The position numbers and the translations under genes are program-made. 13,237 nt of DNA from Bacteroidota bacterium (GTDB taxonomy: Bacteria > Bacteroidota > Bacteroidia > B-17B0 > Aurantibacillaceae). Of the stretch, positions 1-6,144 are shown piece by piece (the stretch's first letter is position 1; every line of letters begins with the position of its first letter). The notes beneath the pieces were generated by a model. The model did no database searches, was not told where the DNA came from, and was given only the letters and a program-made list of their open reading frames with translations. The stretch spans positions 1-13,237 of the forward strand of contig JAEZDS010000101.1 of assembly GCA_023433205.1 (NCBI GenBank), read 5' to 3'.

Positions 1-95
1 GTTACGGACTTACCAACAATTTTGATACCTGCGGAAATTACAGTGACCCACTTCAGCGATGGGCCGGAACCCCGCATTCTCAGCCCAACCTGCAT
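1..95 (-). CDS. Possible N-terminal fragment of an unrecognised protein (partial, runs off window)
   Basis: An open frame reads leftward from an ATG at 95 to the window edge, giving about 31 codons. The protein begins MQVGLRMRGSG and goes on with a hydrophobic beta-like stretch ending near GIKIVGKSV. A stop codon (TAA) lies eight codons upstream of the ATG. About two thirds of its codons begin with a purine, as in real genes, whereas the competing plus-strand frames over the same bases do so less often. I do not recognise a family, and the stretch is too short to prove coding. If real, it follows the S41 peptidase gene on the same strand and has a GTAGAA/TTCTAC dyad about 30 bp ahead of its start. 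Confidence 0.3.
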   Translation of the reverse strand, partial: MQVGLRMRGSGPSLKWVTVISAGIKIVGKSV

Positions 96-124
96 CAGCA
101 CCCTTTTACAGGACTGATCTTACT

Positions 125-140
125 GTAGAAATTCTTCTAC
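125..140. promoter_or_regulatory. Perfect 6-4-6 dyad GTAGAA-attc-TTCTAC
   Basis: The two 6-bp arms are exact reverse complements around a 4-bp centre, in the gap just beyond the S41 peptidase stop codon. Partial copies with the same spacing lie at 8872, 9712 and 11628. It could be an operator for a gene reading left off the window. It is a poor terminator because no T-run follows. Its role is inferred. Confidence 0.4.
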
Positions 141-162
141 TATACGGATTGCGGCTTGTTTA

Positions 163-1515
163 TTAACGGATGCGCCGAGCATATTCGCTGCGGCCATCAT
201 CGTAATGTGTGGATATTGCTGACACTTCGCCTGAACTGTCGCGGAGCACTTCAATGATGAACTGATTATTGCTCTTTATACGAAGCAAAGCCGGACTAAG
301 GGCCTGAAGTGGTAATTTGGCCATTCCGGTTTTCTGGTAATAAAGGCAGCCTTTTTCCACCGTTATACAGCCCGAACCAAAGGTGCCTGTAAACTGTCTT
401 AGCGCTGCACTGTCCTGAAGCGAAGCCGGGGCATCGGTATATAATGCCTGCTGCCATCTTAGTTTGCTTACTATAACCTGATCAGTCTCCTTTTCGATCG
501 CCTGTTCAAGGTAATGCAATGCCGCCGTTTTAAGTGCGTTTTCGTTTGGTGAGATAACGTCGGGGGTAATTCCTTTTCCTTCCCAGTTCTTTCCCGATTT
601 TGGGTCACGCGCTACACCAAAAGGCATGTCGCAGACAAAACCACCGCTCAGATTACGAAAGGTTACCGTGTGCGCGCCGCCCCTGGTTTTTTCACCAACA
701 ATTATTGCCCTGCCTGTTTGCTGAAGAGTGTAAACCAGCGCCTCAGCGGCACTGAATGTTTTGTAGCTGGTAAGCACATACAGGGGCATCTGGTTAAAAG
801 GCCTGTGTGAAGAATCAGGACTGGTATAATAGGCAAGCGTTGTGTTTTCGCTGCGGATGTAAATATCGCTGACGTGCAGCCTTTCTCTGTAAAAACGGCT
901 GAGGATGTAGGTCATCATTTCGGGAGAACCTCCCAGGCCGTATCTCAGGTCAATGATTATTGCCTTACTGTTTTTAAGCAACTGAAAAGCTGCGTCAGCA
1001 GTAGCTCTGGAATATTTATTCAGCCGCGAGAATTTGCTGATCTCAATATATCCGAGGTTTCCATCCAGGATCTCCACTTTTCTGAAACCAAAATTCTGCT
1101 CCTGCTCCATCTGCAGCTTGGCTGCAACCATTGCCGGTACATCTTCAATGTCGCCCGAAAGTTCGCGTGCAACAGCCGGGTAATACTGAACATGCAGATG
1201 CTCATCATTGTGTACTGAACGCAGGTCGCGGGTCAGTATGCCTGCAAGCACATGGGCGTCATGAACCGCGTTGTATTTGCCGGCTTTGAAGTTTTTTCTG
1301 ACTGCCTCGCCCATCTTTACAGCTGCATCCCTGTCAATATAATACCTGTTGAGCTGTTTGGCCAGACTGTCTGTGAGAACTTTGATAGACTTTGGTGTCA
1401 GTCTGGCTGAGTCAAGCTGTGCGGAAACGTTCAATGCCCACAACAGCACTATGGTGAATACAAACGACGCAATAATTCGCGGAGATCTGTTTTGAAGCAT
1501 GGGGTAAGCTGACAT
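163..1515 (-). CDS. Secreted S41-family (C-terminal processing/IRBP-like) serine peptidase
   Basis: A 450-residue exported peptidase of the S41 family, most like the IRBP/tricorn-type branch without a PDZ domain. Residues about 8-32 form a signal peptide: a basic Arg-containing start, a hydrophobic core (IIASFVFTIVLLWAL), then VSA-Q. An N-terminal helical region (about 35-115) carries a DEHLHV segment whose H106 fits the catalytic His position. The central S41 core has a substrate-binding loop DLRYGLGG (189-196), the nucleophile in TSYKTFSAAEA (S255) and GEKTRGG with E275, so a Ser-His-Glu set is plausible. Residues about 365-450 form an extra C-terminal beta domain. It probably cleaves peptides in the periplasm or at the cell surface; the substrate is unknown. 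The ATG at 1515 is used, but Met6 (MLQNRSP) would give an equally good signal peptide. A promoter-like element lies directly upstream. Confidence 0.85.
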   Translation of the reverse strand: MSAYPMLQNRSPRIIASFVFTIVLLWALNVSAQLDSARLTPKSIKVLTDSLAKQLNRYYIDRDAAVKMGEAVRKNFKAGKYNAVHDAHVLAGILTRDLRSVHNDEHLHVQYYPAVARELSGDIEDVPAMVAAKLQMEQEQNFGFRKVEILDGNLGYIEISKFSRLNKYSRATADAAFQLLKNSKAIIIDLRYGLGGSPEMMTYILSRFYRERLHVSDIYIRSENTTLAYYTSPDSSHRPFNQMPLYVLTSYKTFSAAEALVYTLQQTGRAIIVGEKTRGGAHTVTFRNLSGGFVCDMPFGVARDPKSGKNWEGKGITPDVISPNENALKTAALHYLEQAIEKETDQVIVSKLRWQQALYTDAPASLQDSAALRQFTGTFGSGCITVEKGCLYYQKTGMAKLPLQALSPALLRIKSNNQFIIEVLRDSSGEVSAISTHYDDGRSEYARRIR

Positions 1516-1533
1516 AGTGCCCGGGCGGAAGAC

Positions 1534-1563
1534 GAAAGATAAAGATTATTATCTGCACTGCAA
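1534..1563 (-). promoter_or_regulatory. Bacteroidota-type promoter candidate for the S41 peptidase gene
   Basis: On the minus strand, TTG (1563-1561) is followed after exactly 19 bases by TATCTTTC (1541-1534). That matches the Bacteroidota primary-sigma pattern (-33 TTG, -7 TAnnTTTG) with one mismatch. Transcription would start some 10-15 bp ahead of the ATG at 1515. The gap to the upstream hydrolase gene is only 63 bp, so readthrough from that gene is also possible. Confidence 0.4.
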
Positions 1564-1578
1564 AAAACCGGGCATGGC

Positions 1579-2523
1579 CTATTTCAGTGTTTCTATAAAG
1601 TGAGCGACTTCCTTCACAAAATCAGCGTTAAGTGGCAGGTGTGGGGCATCGTAGGCTTCTTTTATCTGCCGGCTCTTTTCAGGATAGTCACAATATTTTA
1701 AAACGTGGTTCATATTTTTTATGATCTTCAGGCTGGCCCGGGGGTTCGCCTTTGCCAGAATTTCAGCGTCTTCTGTTTTTACCTGGAAGTCGGTATCGCC
1801 ATTAATTACCAGTATCGGCATTTTTAGTTTTGCAAGTTCAGCAGCTGGATCGTATGAAAAAAGGGAAATAAGAAAAGGCTGAACAGAGGGGCGAAACAAC
1901 CCGGAAAGCAGCGGCGGAATATTGCCTACTGTGTCACCTTTTTTCAGCTGCGCAATTAAACCATACATTATCTCCTTTGCTTCGGGAACCATGCCCGAGA
2001 GCTGATCCTTCAGCACAATATCGAGAGGGCGGCCGGCACCTGCCACTGAAATAAGGGCCTTTATCTTTTTACTCTTTTGTGCAACAAGTGTTCCTATCAG
2101 TGCACCTTCGCTGTGACCACAAATAATGATCTGGTTAAATCGTTTGTCATTGGCCAGTTTATTTACCCAGGCCAGGGCATCCTCGGCAAAATGTTCAATG
2201 GTTAGTTCGGATTCTCTTTGATCTCCCCGCTCACTTTTGCCAACACCTCTTTTATCGTATCTCAACGATGCAATGTTGTGCGACAGCAATGAATCGGCCA
2301 GCATCTTAAAGGCATTGGTCTGCATCTGGCTGTTATTGCAGTTACGGTCGGTAGGTCCGGAACCGGCAATGATCAGAACCACCGGTACCAGGTCTTTTGT
2401 GGGGGGAGAAGCCAGAGTGCCATACAATCTGGTATCTTTTTTGGTAAGCATGATCTCGGTTTCCTGCGGGAAAACACTTGAGGCAAGAAGTAGGTAAAGT
2501 GCGACTGTAATGGTTTTTTTCAT
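1579..2523 (-). CDS. Exported alpha/beta hydrolase (serine esterase-like)
   Basis: A 314-residue alpha/beta-hydrolase fold protein. Residues 1-20 form a signal peptide (MKKTITVALYLLLASSVFPQ), so it acts in the periplasm or is lipid-free and exported. The oxyanion-hole region is IIAGSGPTDR (51-60). It is followed by a YDKRGVGKS strand-loop (89-97), the nucleophile elbow GHSEG with S138, the acid in INGDTDFQV (D243 or D245) and the catalytic H273 in KNMNHVLK, so the triad is complete. A lid-like insertion spans about 165-225. The substrate cannot be told from sequence; family members include carboxylesterases and acyl-peptide hydrolases. It is co-directional with the pirin gene upstream (60 bp gap) and the S41 peptidase downstream (63 bp gap), so cotranscription of the three is possible. 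Confidence 0.85.
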   Translation of the reverse strand: MKKTITVALYLLLASSVFPQETEIMLTKKDTRLYGTLASPPTKDLVPVVLIIAGSGPTDRNCNNSQMQTNAFKMLADSLLSHNIASLRYDKRGVGKSERGDQRESELTIEHFAEDALAWVNKLANDKRFNQIIICGHSEGALIGTLVAQKSKKIKALISVAGAGRPLDIVLKDQLSGMVPEAKEIMYGLIAQLKKGDTVGNIPPLLSGLFRPSVQPFLISLFSYDPAAELAKLKMPILVINGDTDFQVKTEDAEILAKANPRASLKIIKNMNHVLKYCDYPEKSRQIKEAYDAPHLPLNADFVKEVAHFIETLK

Positions 2524-2583
2524 TTTTTGATCAAAAAAGGGAAGAGTGAATAAAAGTTTTCAGAGTAGCTTATGGTCACCACA

Positions 2584-3303
2584 TTAGCCGCCACTATACA
2601 TCGGAACTTCCATAAGCAGGATCTCACAGCCTGTGGTGGAGGTAATGGCGAGGGTGGTGATGCCGGTGAGGCCAATGCCATCTCTGCGGGAGAGGTTTTC
2701 TTCAGCGGTCTGTACTGAACCATCCAGCACAAAAATGTAAAGTCCGTTAGCGTGCTGCTGCAGTGTAAGTGAAAGTTCTTTTTCTTTGTCAAGCTTTGAA
2801 ATATAGAACCAGGCCTGCTGGTTGATGGTGATACTGCCGTTGGCGCCGTCGGGTGAAACGATGAGCTGCAGTTTGTTAAGTCTGTCTTTTTCCTGCAGGC
2901 TTACCTGATCATAGCGTGGTTTAATGTTCTGCAACTTAGGGAAGAGCCAGATCTGCAGAAATTGTACAGGCTCCTTATCACTGGCATTGTGTTCGCTGTG
3001 GGTAATGCCGCTTCCGGCACTCATTATCTGTACATCGCCTGTGTTGATCACGGTTTTGTTTCCCATGCTGTCCTGGTGGAGCAGACTGCCCTGCAGCGGG
3101 ATGGAGATGATCTCCATGTTCTGGTGAGGATGAGCGCCAAACCCTCTGCCAGGTGCTACAGTGTCGTCGTTAAGCACGCGCAGGGCGCCAAAATTAATCC
3201 GTTCCGGATCGTAATATTCAGCAAAGCTGAAGCTGTGATAGCTGTTCAGCCAGCCGTGATTGGCGTGCCCCCGGCTGCCGGCCCGGTGAATGATCTTCTC
3301 CAT
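2584..3303 (-). CDS. Pirin family protein (YhhW-like bicupin)
   Basis: A 239-residue pirin, the usual length for the short bacterial YhhW-type branch. The N-terminal cupin (about 1-125) carries the complete metal site: H58 and H60 in HPHQNME, and H102 and E104 in THSEHN. The segment GWLNSYHSFSFAEYYDPERINFGALRVLNDD is split across 17-47 and is diagnostic of pirins. The C-terminal cupin (about 140-235) lacks metal ligands, as in relatives. Some homologues show quercetin 2,3-dioxygenase activity and others act as redox sensors; which applies here is unknown. It is cytoplasmic, with no signal peptide. It sits between the response regulator gene upstream and the hydrolase gene downstream, all on the minus strand. 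Confidence 0.92.
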   Translation of the reverse strand: MEKIIHRAGSRGHANHGWLNSYHSFSFAEYYDPERINFGALRVLNDDTVAPGRGFGAHPHQNMEIISIPLQGSLLHQDSMGNKTVINTGDVQIMSAGSGITHSEHNASDKEPVQFLQIWLFPKLQNIKPRYDQVSLQEKDRLNKLQLIVSPDGANGSITINQQAWFYISKLDKEKELSLTLQQHANGLYIFVLDGSVQTAEENLSRRDGIGLTGITTLAITSTTGCEILLMEVPMYSGG

Positions 3304-3367
3304 GATTTTAAATACAAAGGAAGTATTTTGCAGCGATTATGCCGCACAATCACTAAAATGATCCGGA

Positions 3368-3802
3368 TCAGGAATTAGTAACGATCCTTGGTTCAGGAAA
3401 TGGCTCGGTGAGATTTTCAAAACAGTATTCGAGCTGATTGGCAAGTTCGGCGAGTCTGTTGGGTTTTTGCAGGTAAAAATTTGCACCACTTTCCATACTA
3501 TTTGCGATCATGTGAGGAGCTTTGGTGGTACTTAACATGATAACAGGCAATAACTCGGGAGGATGCACCTGCCTGATCTCCCGGAGGCACTCAATGCCAT
3601 TTACCAGCGGCATGTTTATATCCAGAAATACATAATGCGGCAGAACCGAGGTTTCCTTAAAAAAACTGCTTGCTTCACGACCGTTTGCCACTACCGTAAG
3701 CTGAGCCAGGCTATTAACTTTTTTTAAAGCAAGTCTGAAAAACTCTCTGTCGTCTTCATCATCCTCTGCCAGGAAAATTCTCAATGGTTTTTCTTTTAAC
3801 AT
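3368..3802 (-). CDS. Single-domain response regulator (receiver only)
   Basis: A 144-residue CheY/Rcp1-like receiver with no output domain. The acidic pocket is in LAEDDEDDRE (D14/D15), the phosphoacceptor is D61 in VFLDINMP, the switch residue is S91/T92 in MLSTTK, and K113 is in LQKPN. The short tail after about residue 130 is not a DNA-binding domain. Such stand-alone receivers pass phosphate in relays or bind partner proteins. No kinase is adjacent on its own strand, but the histidine kinase downstream of the divergent LuxR-type regulator is a natural candidate. The two divergent genes share a 139-bp gap containing copies of an ATATTCACAC element that point outward towards each start. Confidence 0.9.
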   Translation of the reverse strand: MLKEKPLRIFLAEDDEDDREFFRLALKKVNSLAQLTVVANGREASSFFKETSVLPHYVFLDINMPLVNGIECLREIRQVHPPELLPVIMLSTTKAPHMIANSMESGANFYLQKPNRLAELANQLEYCFENLTEPFPEPRIVTNS

Positions 3803-3830
3803 CTCAGGTATAGAACTTGCCTTATTTTGA

Positions 3831-3840
3831 GTGTGAATAT
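3831..3840 (-). promoter_or_regulatory. ATATTCACAC element facing the minus-strand response regulator
   Basis: Read on the minus strand this is ATATTCACAC, lying 29-38 bp ahead of the ATG at 3802. An identical copy in the opposite direction sits 9-18 bp ahead of the divergent gene. Ten identical bases in the same orientation relative to both starts suggest a shared operator or transcript-start element. The function is inferred. Confidence 0.35.
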
Positions 3841-3880
3841 AGGCTTAAATCTGTATTAAAGTAATAAGGTAAAACCCTGA

Positions 3881-3911
3881 TTGAGAGCCCTTAATTATTT
3901 AACTAGATTTA
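3881..3911 (+). promoter_or_regulatory. Bacteroidota-type promoter candidate for the LuxR-type regulator/kinase pair
   Basis: TTG at 3881 is followed after 20 bases by TAGATTTA (3904-3911). That fits the -33 TTG / -7 TAnnTTTG pattern with one mismatch. The predicted start, near 3917, would leave a leader of about 25 bases containing the ATATTCACAC element. Confidence 0.35.
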
Positions 3912-3923
3912 GCGCCTGAGTAA

Positions 3924-3933
3924 ATATTCACAC
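3924..3933 (+). promoter_or_regulatory. ATATTCACAC element facing the LuxR-type regulator
   Basis: This is the plus-strand copy of the 10-base element also found, inverted, at 3831-3840. It ends 8 bp before the ATG at 3942, so it would lie in the 5' leader if the promoter at 3881-3911 is right. Confidence 0.35.
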
Positions 3934-3941
3934 AAATAATT

Positions 3942-4613
3942 ATGAATGCCAATGTGAAGGTCGCGTACATCGAGGACCATAGAATTGTGAAGGAAGGAGT
4001 TAGTTATCTGCTATCGCGCTACTCCGACATAGAGATGATAAATGGTGAGGTAGACGGCAGCAATATCGATGAGTTTATATCACGGTCAGAACCCGATATC
4101 CTCATCCTTGATCTGCAGCTGTATACCGGTTCCGGCAGCCTTAACGGGTTTGAGATCTGCAGCATAGTATCGGCAAATCATCCTGCTATAGGAATAATTG
4201 CCCATACCATGTATGACAACGTTGAGAGTGTGAACAAGTTTTTTAACAGTGGTGGTATGGCTTTTGTATCAAAAAAGTCAGGTCACACAGAGCTTGTTGA
4301 CGCCATAAATGCGGTTCGCCAGGGAAAGAGATACGTTTGCAGCGAGATCAAAAAGAAAGTAAAAAATCTCGCCAGCTTTCTTAACCGGGAGGATGAGCTG
4401 TTAAAAGGTACCAACGAGATCTTCACAAAAACAGAAAAGAGTGTTCTTGAAAAAATCGCCAAGGGTTATTCAACAAAACAGATCGCCCAGATGCTGGAGG
4501 TCTCTGAAAAAACAGTGGAGACACACCGCAAACATCTTTTTGATAAGGCCGGGGTCAAAAACGTGGCCGAACTTATTGCCTTTGCCTACATCAACAAGCT
4601 GTTCATTGAATAA
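3942..4613 (+). CDS. NarL/FixJ-type response regulator with LuxR helix-turn-helix
   Basis: A 223-residue two-domain transcription regulator. The N-terminal receiver (about 4-125) has acidic residues E11/D12, the phosphoacceptor D57 in ILILDLQL, T89 in IAHTM and K111 in FVSKKSG, so it should be phosphorylatable. The C-terminal LuxR-type HTH (about 162-216) reads FTKTEKSVLEKIAKGYSTKQ, then IAQMLEVSEKTVETH with the recognition helix, which is typical of the family. It presumably activates or represses target promoters after phosphorylation by the kinase encoded 2 bp downstream. The RR-then-HK order and tight spacing point to a two-component operon. The target genes cannot be read from the window. 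Confidence 0.93.
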   Translation: MNANVKVAYIEDHRIVKEGVSYLLSRYSDIEMINGEVDGSNIDEFISRSEPDILILDLQLYTGSGSLNGFEICSIVSANHPAIGIIAHTMYDNVESVNKFFNSGGMAFVSKKSGHTELVDAINAVRQGKRYVCSEIKKKVKNLASFLNREDELLKGTNEIFTKTEKSVLEKIAKGYSTKQIAQMLEVSEKTVETHRKHLFDKAGVKNVAELIAFAYINKLFIE

Positions 4614-4615
4614 AT

Positions 4616-5677
4616 ATGCTTAACCGCGCCGAACATAACTTTGTGGTGAAGTTCGGCGAGATAAGCCCCGACGGAGTAGCCATATATGATCTGAACAGCC
4701 GGAAGTTCGTGTACATGAATAATTTCCTGCTCAAAATGCTGGGATTGTCTGTTCCCGCAGAGCAGATTGCCGGTGATGACTTGTTGAAGATCGTGCATCC
4801 CGAGGATCTTGATTACGCAGACCATCGTTATCGCGAGCTGTTAAGTATTGGTTGTATGGCCCCATCGGAATTAAGAGTGACTGCCGGTAACCAAACCTGG
4901 AGACACCTGAGCCTGGATGTGTTGTGGCTGGAGGAAAGTTATTCCTTCGCGGTTTTTGCCAAGGATATTACAGCGCTCCGAAACCATGAAGATTATGTGG
5001 TGAAGATCTCAGCGCAAAAAGACACTTTGCTTGATATGCTGCTTCATAACCTCAGCGGCCCGCTCTATCTCTCGCGTGACGTATTGGCTTTGATGAAGAA
5101 TAAGGCGGGGGAAAAGGAAAACGAGGCGCTTCTGGCGATGATGAAAGACACCACCAGTCACTGCATCGGCATAATCCAGCAGTTTTTAATTGGTGAGCAT
5201 ACCGAGTCGGTTGGGGTTATGGTAAACAAAAGCAGGTTTGACGCCCTTGAAAAAACCAGGATCATCCTCGACCTGCTTTCAGCAATGAATAAGTCTAAAA
5301 AATTCAAACTGCATACATCTCTAAAGGACAGTTATGTTGAATCTGACCCTGTAAAATTCTGTCAGATCATCCACAACATACTTTCTAACGCCGTAAAATA
5401 TACCGCTGAGGACGGTTTGGTAGAAATTGAAGTTCAAAGGGAAGAAGATGCCTTAAAGATAGCAGTAGCAGATGATGGAGTGGGCGTTGAGGAAGAACTA
5501 AAACCCTTTTTGTTCACCCAGCGTGTGCAGGGAAAGTGCGGCTTACAGGGAGAACCCTCCACAGGGCTGGGTCTTTTTCTTTCCCGGCAGCTCGCTGACC
5601 TGATTGGCGCGGACCTGAACTACGTGCCACTTGACAAAGGCTCGAAATTCACCTTTTCGCTGCCCGTTTTTTCATAA
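4616..5677 (+). CDS. PAS-domain sensor histidine kinase
   Basis: A 353-residue soluble kinase with no membrane segment, so it senses an intracellular signal or works through a partner. A PAS domain (about 14-118) has the usual GVAIYDLNSRKFVYMNN start and a central HPEDLDY (61-67). The dimerisation/phosphotransfer helix carries H144 in LLHNLSGPL. The ATPase domain has an N-box (IIHNILSNAVKYT, 251-263), a G1 box (VADDGVGV, 284-291) and a G2 box (STGLGLFLS, 315-323). The residue after the phospho-His is Asn instead of the common Asp/Glu, and the motif has GP where NP is usual. This is unusual and may shift the kinase/phosphatase balance. Its start lies 2 bp after the regulator's stop, implying translational coupling. 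Confidence 0.9.
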   Translation: MLNRAEHNFVVKFGEISPDGVAIYDLNSRKFVYMNNFLLKMLGLSVPAEQIAGDDLLKIVHPEDLDYADHRYRELLSIGCMAPSELRVTAGNQTWRHLSLDVLWLEESYSFAVFAKDITALRNHEDYVVKISAQKDTLLDMLLHNLSGPLYLSRDVLALMKNKAGEKENEALLAMMKDTTSHCIGIIQQFLIGEHTESVGVMVNKSRFDALEKTRIILDLLSAMNKSKKFKLHTSLKDSYVESDPVKFCQIIHNILSNAVKYTAEDGLVEIEVQREEDALKIAVADDGVGVEEELKPFLFTQRVQGKCGLQGEPSTGLGLFLSRQLADLIGADLNYVPLDKGSKFTFSLPVFS

Positions 5678-5699
5678 TGGTTATTTTATTCAACACTTA

Positions 5700-5740
5700 A
5701 CAGAAAAGCGCTCTCCGGAACTGACTTTTTTCTGTTTTTT
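5700..5740 (+). terminator. Weak terminator-like hairpin after the two-component operon
   Basis: ACAGAAAAG (5700-5708) can pair with CTTTTTTCTGT (5725-5735), allowing two bulged T residues, and a T-run continues to 5740. The stem is A/U-rich and the loop is 16 bases, so it is marginal. It sits 23 bp after the kinase stop and is the only candidate there. Confidence 0.3.
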
Positions 5741-5772
5741 AATTGTTTTTTGTGGAAAAGGCTCTACAAATA

Positions 5773-5802
5773 TTGCTATTTTTTATAGCAAGAAAATGCT
5801 AT
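5773..5802 (+). promoter_or_regulatory. Clustered alternating TGCTAT half-sites (operator candidate)
   Basis: TTGCTAT (5773-5779), then five T, then ATAGCAA (5785-5791) form a perfect 7-bp dyad. After a further short spacer comes TGCTAT (5797-5802), inverted again relative to the second. Three half-sites at 5-6 bp spacing within 30 bp, ending 21 bp before the ATG at 5824, look like a repressor operator. The surrounding AT-richness makes chance likelier than usual. Confidence 0.35.
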
Positions 5803-5823
5803 AAATGGTAGTAATTTTACTTT

Positions 5824-6144
5824 ATGTCAAAAAAAACTTCCGGCCTTTTTTTCCAGACAGAAGAAATAAAAGATCTGAATTACGAGCACCGTGAAGGGGG
5901 TAAGTACGCTTTGGTAAAAATACTAAGCCTGACCAGAGAACTGCCGGGCCTTACAGATTCAGAGAAAGCGGCTGATCTCCGGGAGATAGCCCTTCTGCGC
6001 GAAAAGATAAATGAAGCGCTCTGGGGGCGACTGACTCCTGAGCATAAAGACCTTTTTGAAACTGTGAAAAGGTTAACGTTAAAAATAATAAAAACGAGTG
6101 TATTGAAGGTGCAAACGCGCGGTTTGATTACGGACAAGGGTTAA
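5824..6144 (+). CDS. Uncharacterised 106-residue protein
   Basis: I do not recognise a family. The protein begins MSKKTSGLFFQTEEIKDLNY, has no signal peptide or membrane segment, and is charged and largely helical from about residue 25. Two segments stand out: LTDSEKAADLREIALLREKI (about 43-62), then LTPEHKDLFETVKRLTLKII (about 70-89), which suggest a helix-turn-helix-like or coiled bundle. The ending KVQTRGLITDKG is basic. The ATG follows an A/T-rich leader typical of Bacteroidota starts and an operator-like cluster 21 bp upstream. Its stop overlaps the stop of cphA on the other strand by three to four bases, so the two genes converge with no room for a terminator. It could be a small regulator, but that is a guess. 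Confidence 0.65.
   Translation: MSKKTSGLFFQTEEIKDLNYEHREGGKYALVKILSLTRELPGLTDSEKAADLREIALLREKINEALWGRLTPEHKDLFETVKRLTLKIIKTSVLKVQTRGLITDKG

Noticed and set aside
3..128. Plus-strand open frame of 41 codons ending TAG at 126, which could be the C-terminus of a gene entering from the left
   Set aside because: Fewer than half its codons start with a purine, the composition (many His, Gln, Pro) is unlike the other proteins here, and a 41-codon open frame is common by chance. The opposite strand looks slightly more coding-like. It remains possible.
1518..1574. Inverted repeat TGCCCGG (1518-1524) / CCGGGCA (1568-1574) around the S41 peptidase promoter region
   Set aside because: The arms are only 7 bp with a 43-base spacer and no T-run in a useful place. 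It spans the promoter candidate and is more likely chance, though a folded leader is conceivable.
2520..2792. 90-codon minus-strand ORF overlapping the end of the pirin gene
   Set aside because: It is an alternate frame of the well-supported pirin gene, with low-complexity Pro/Ser content produced by the pirin codons.
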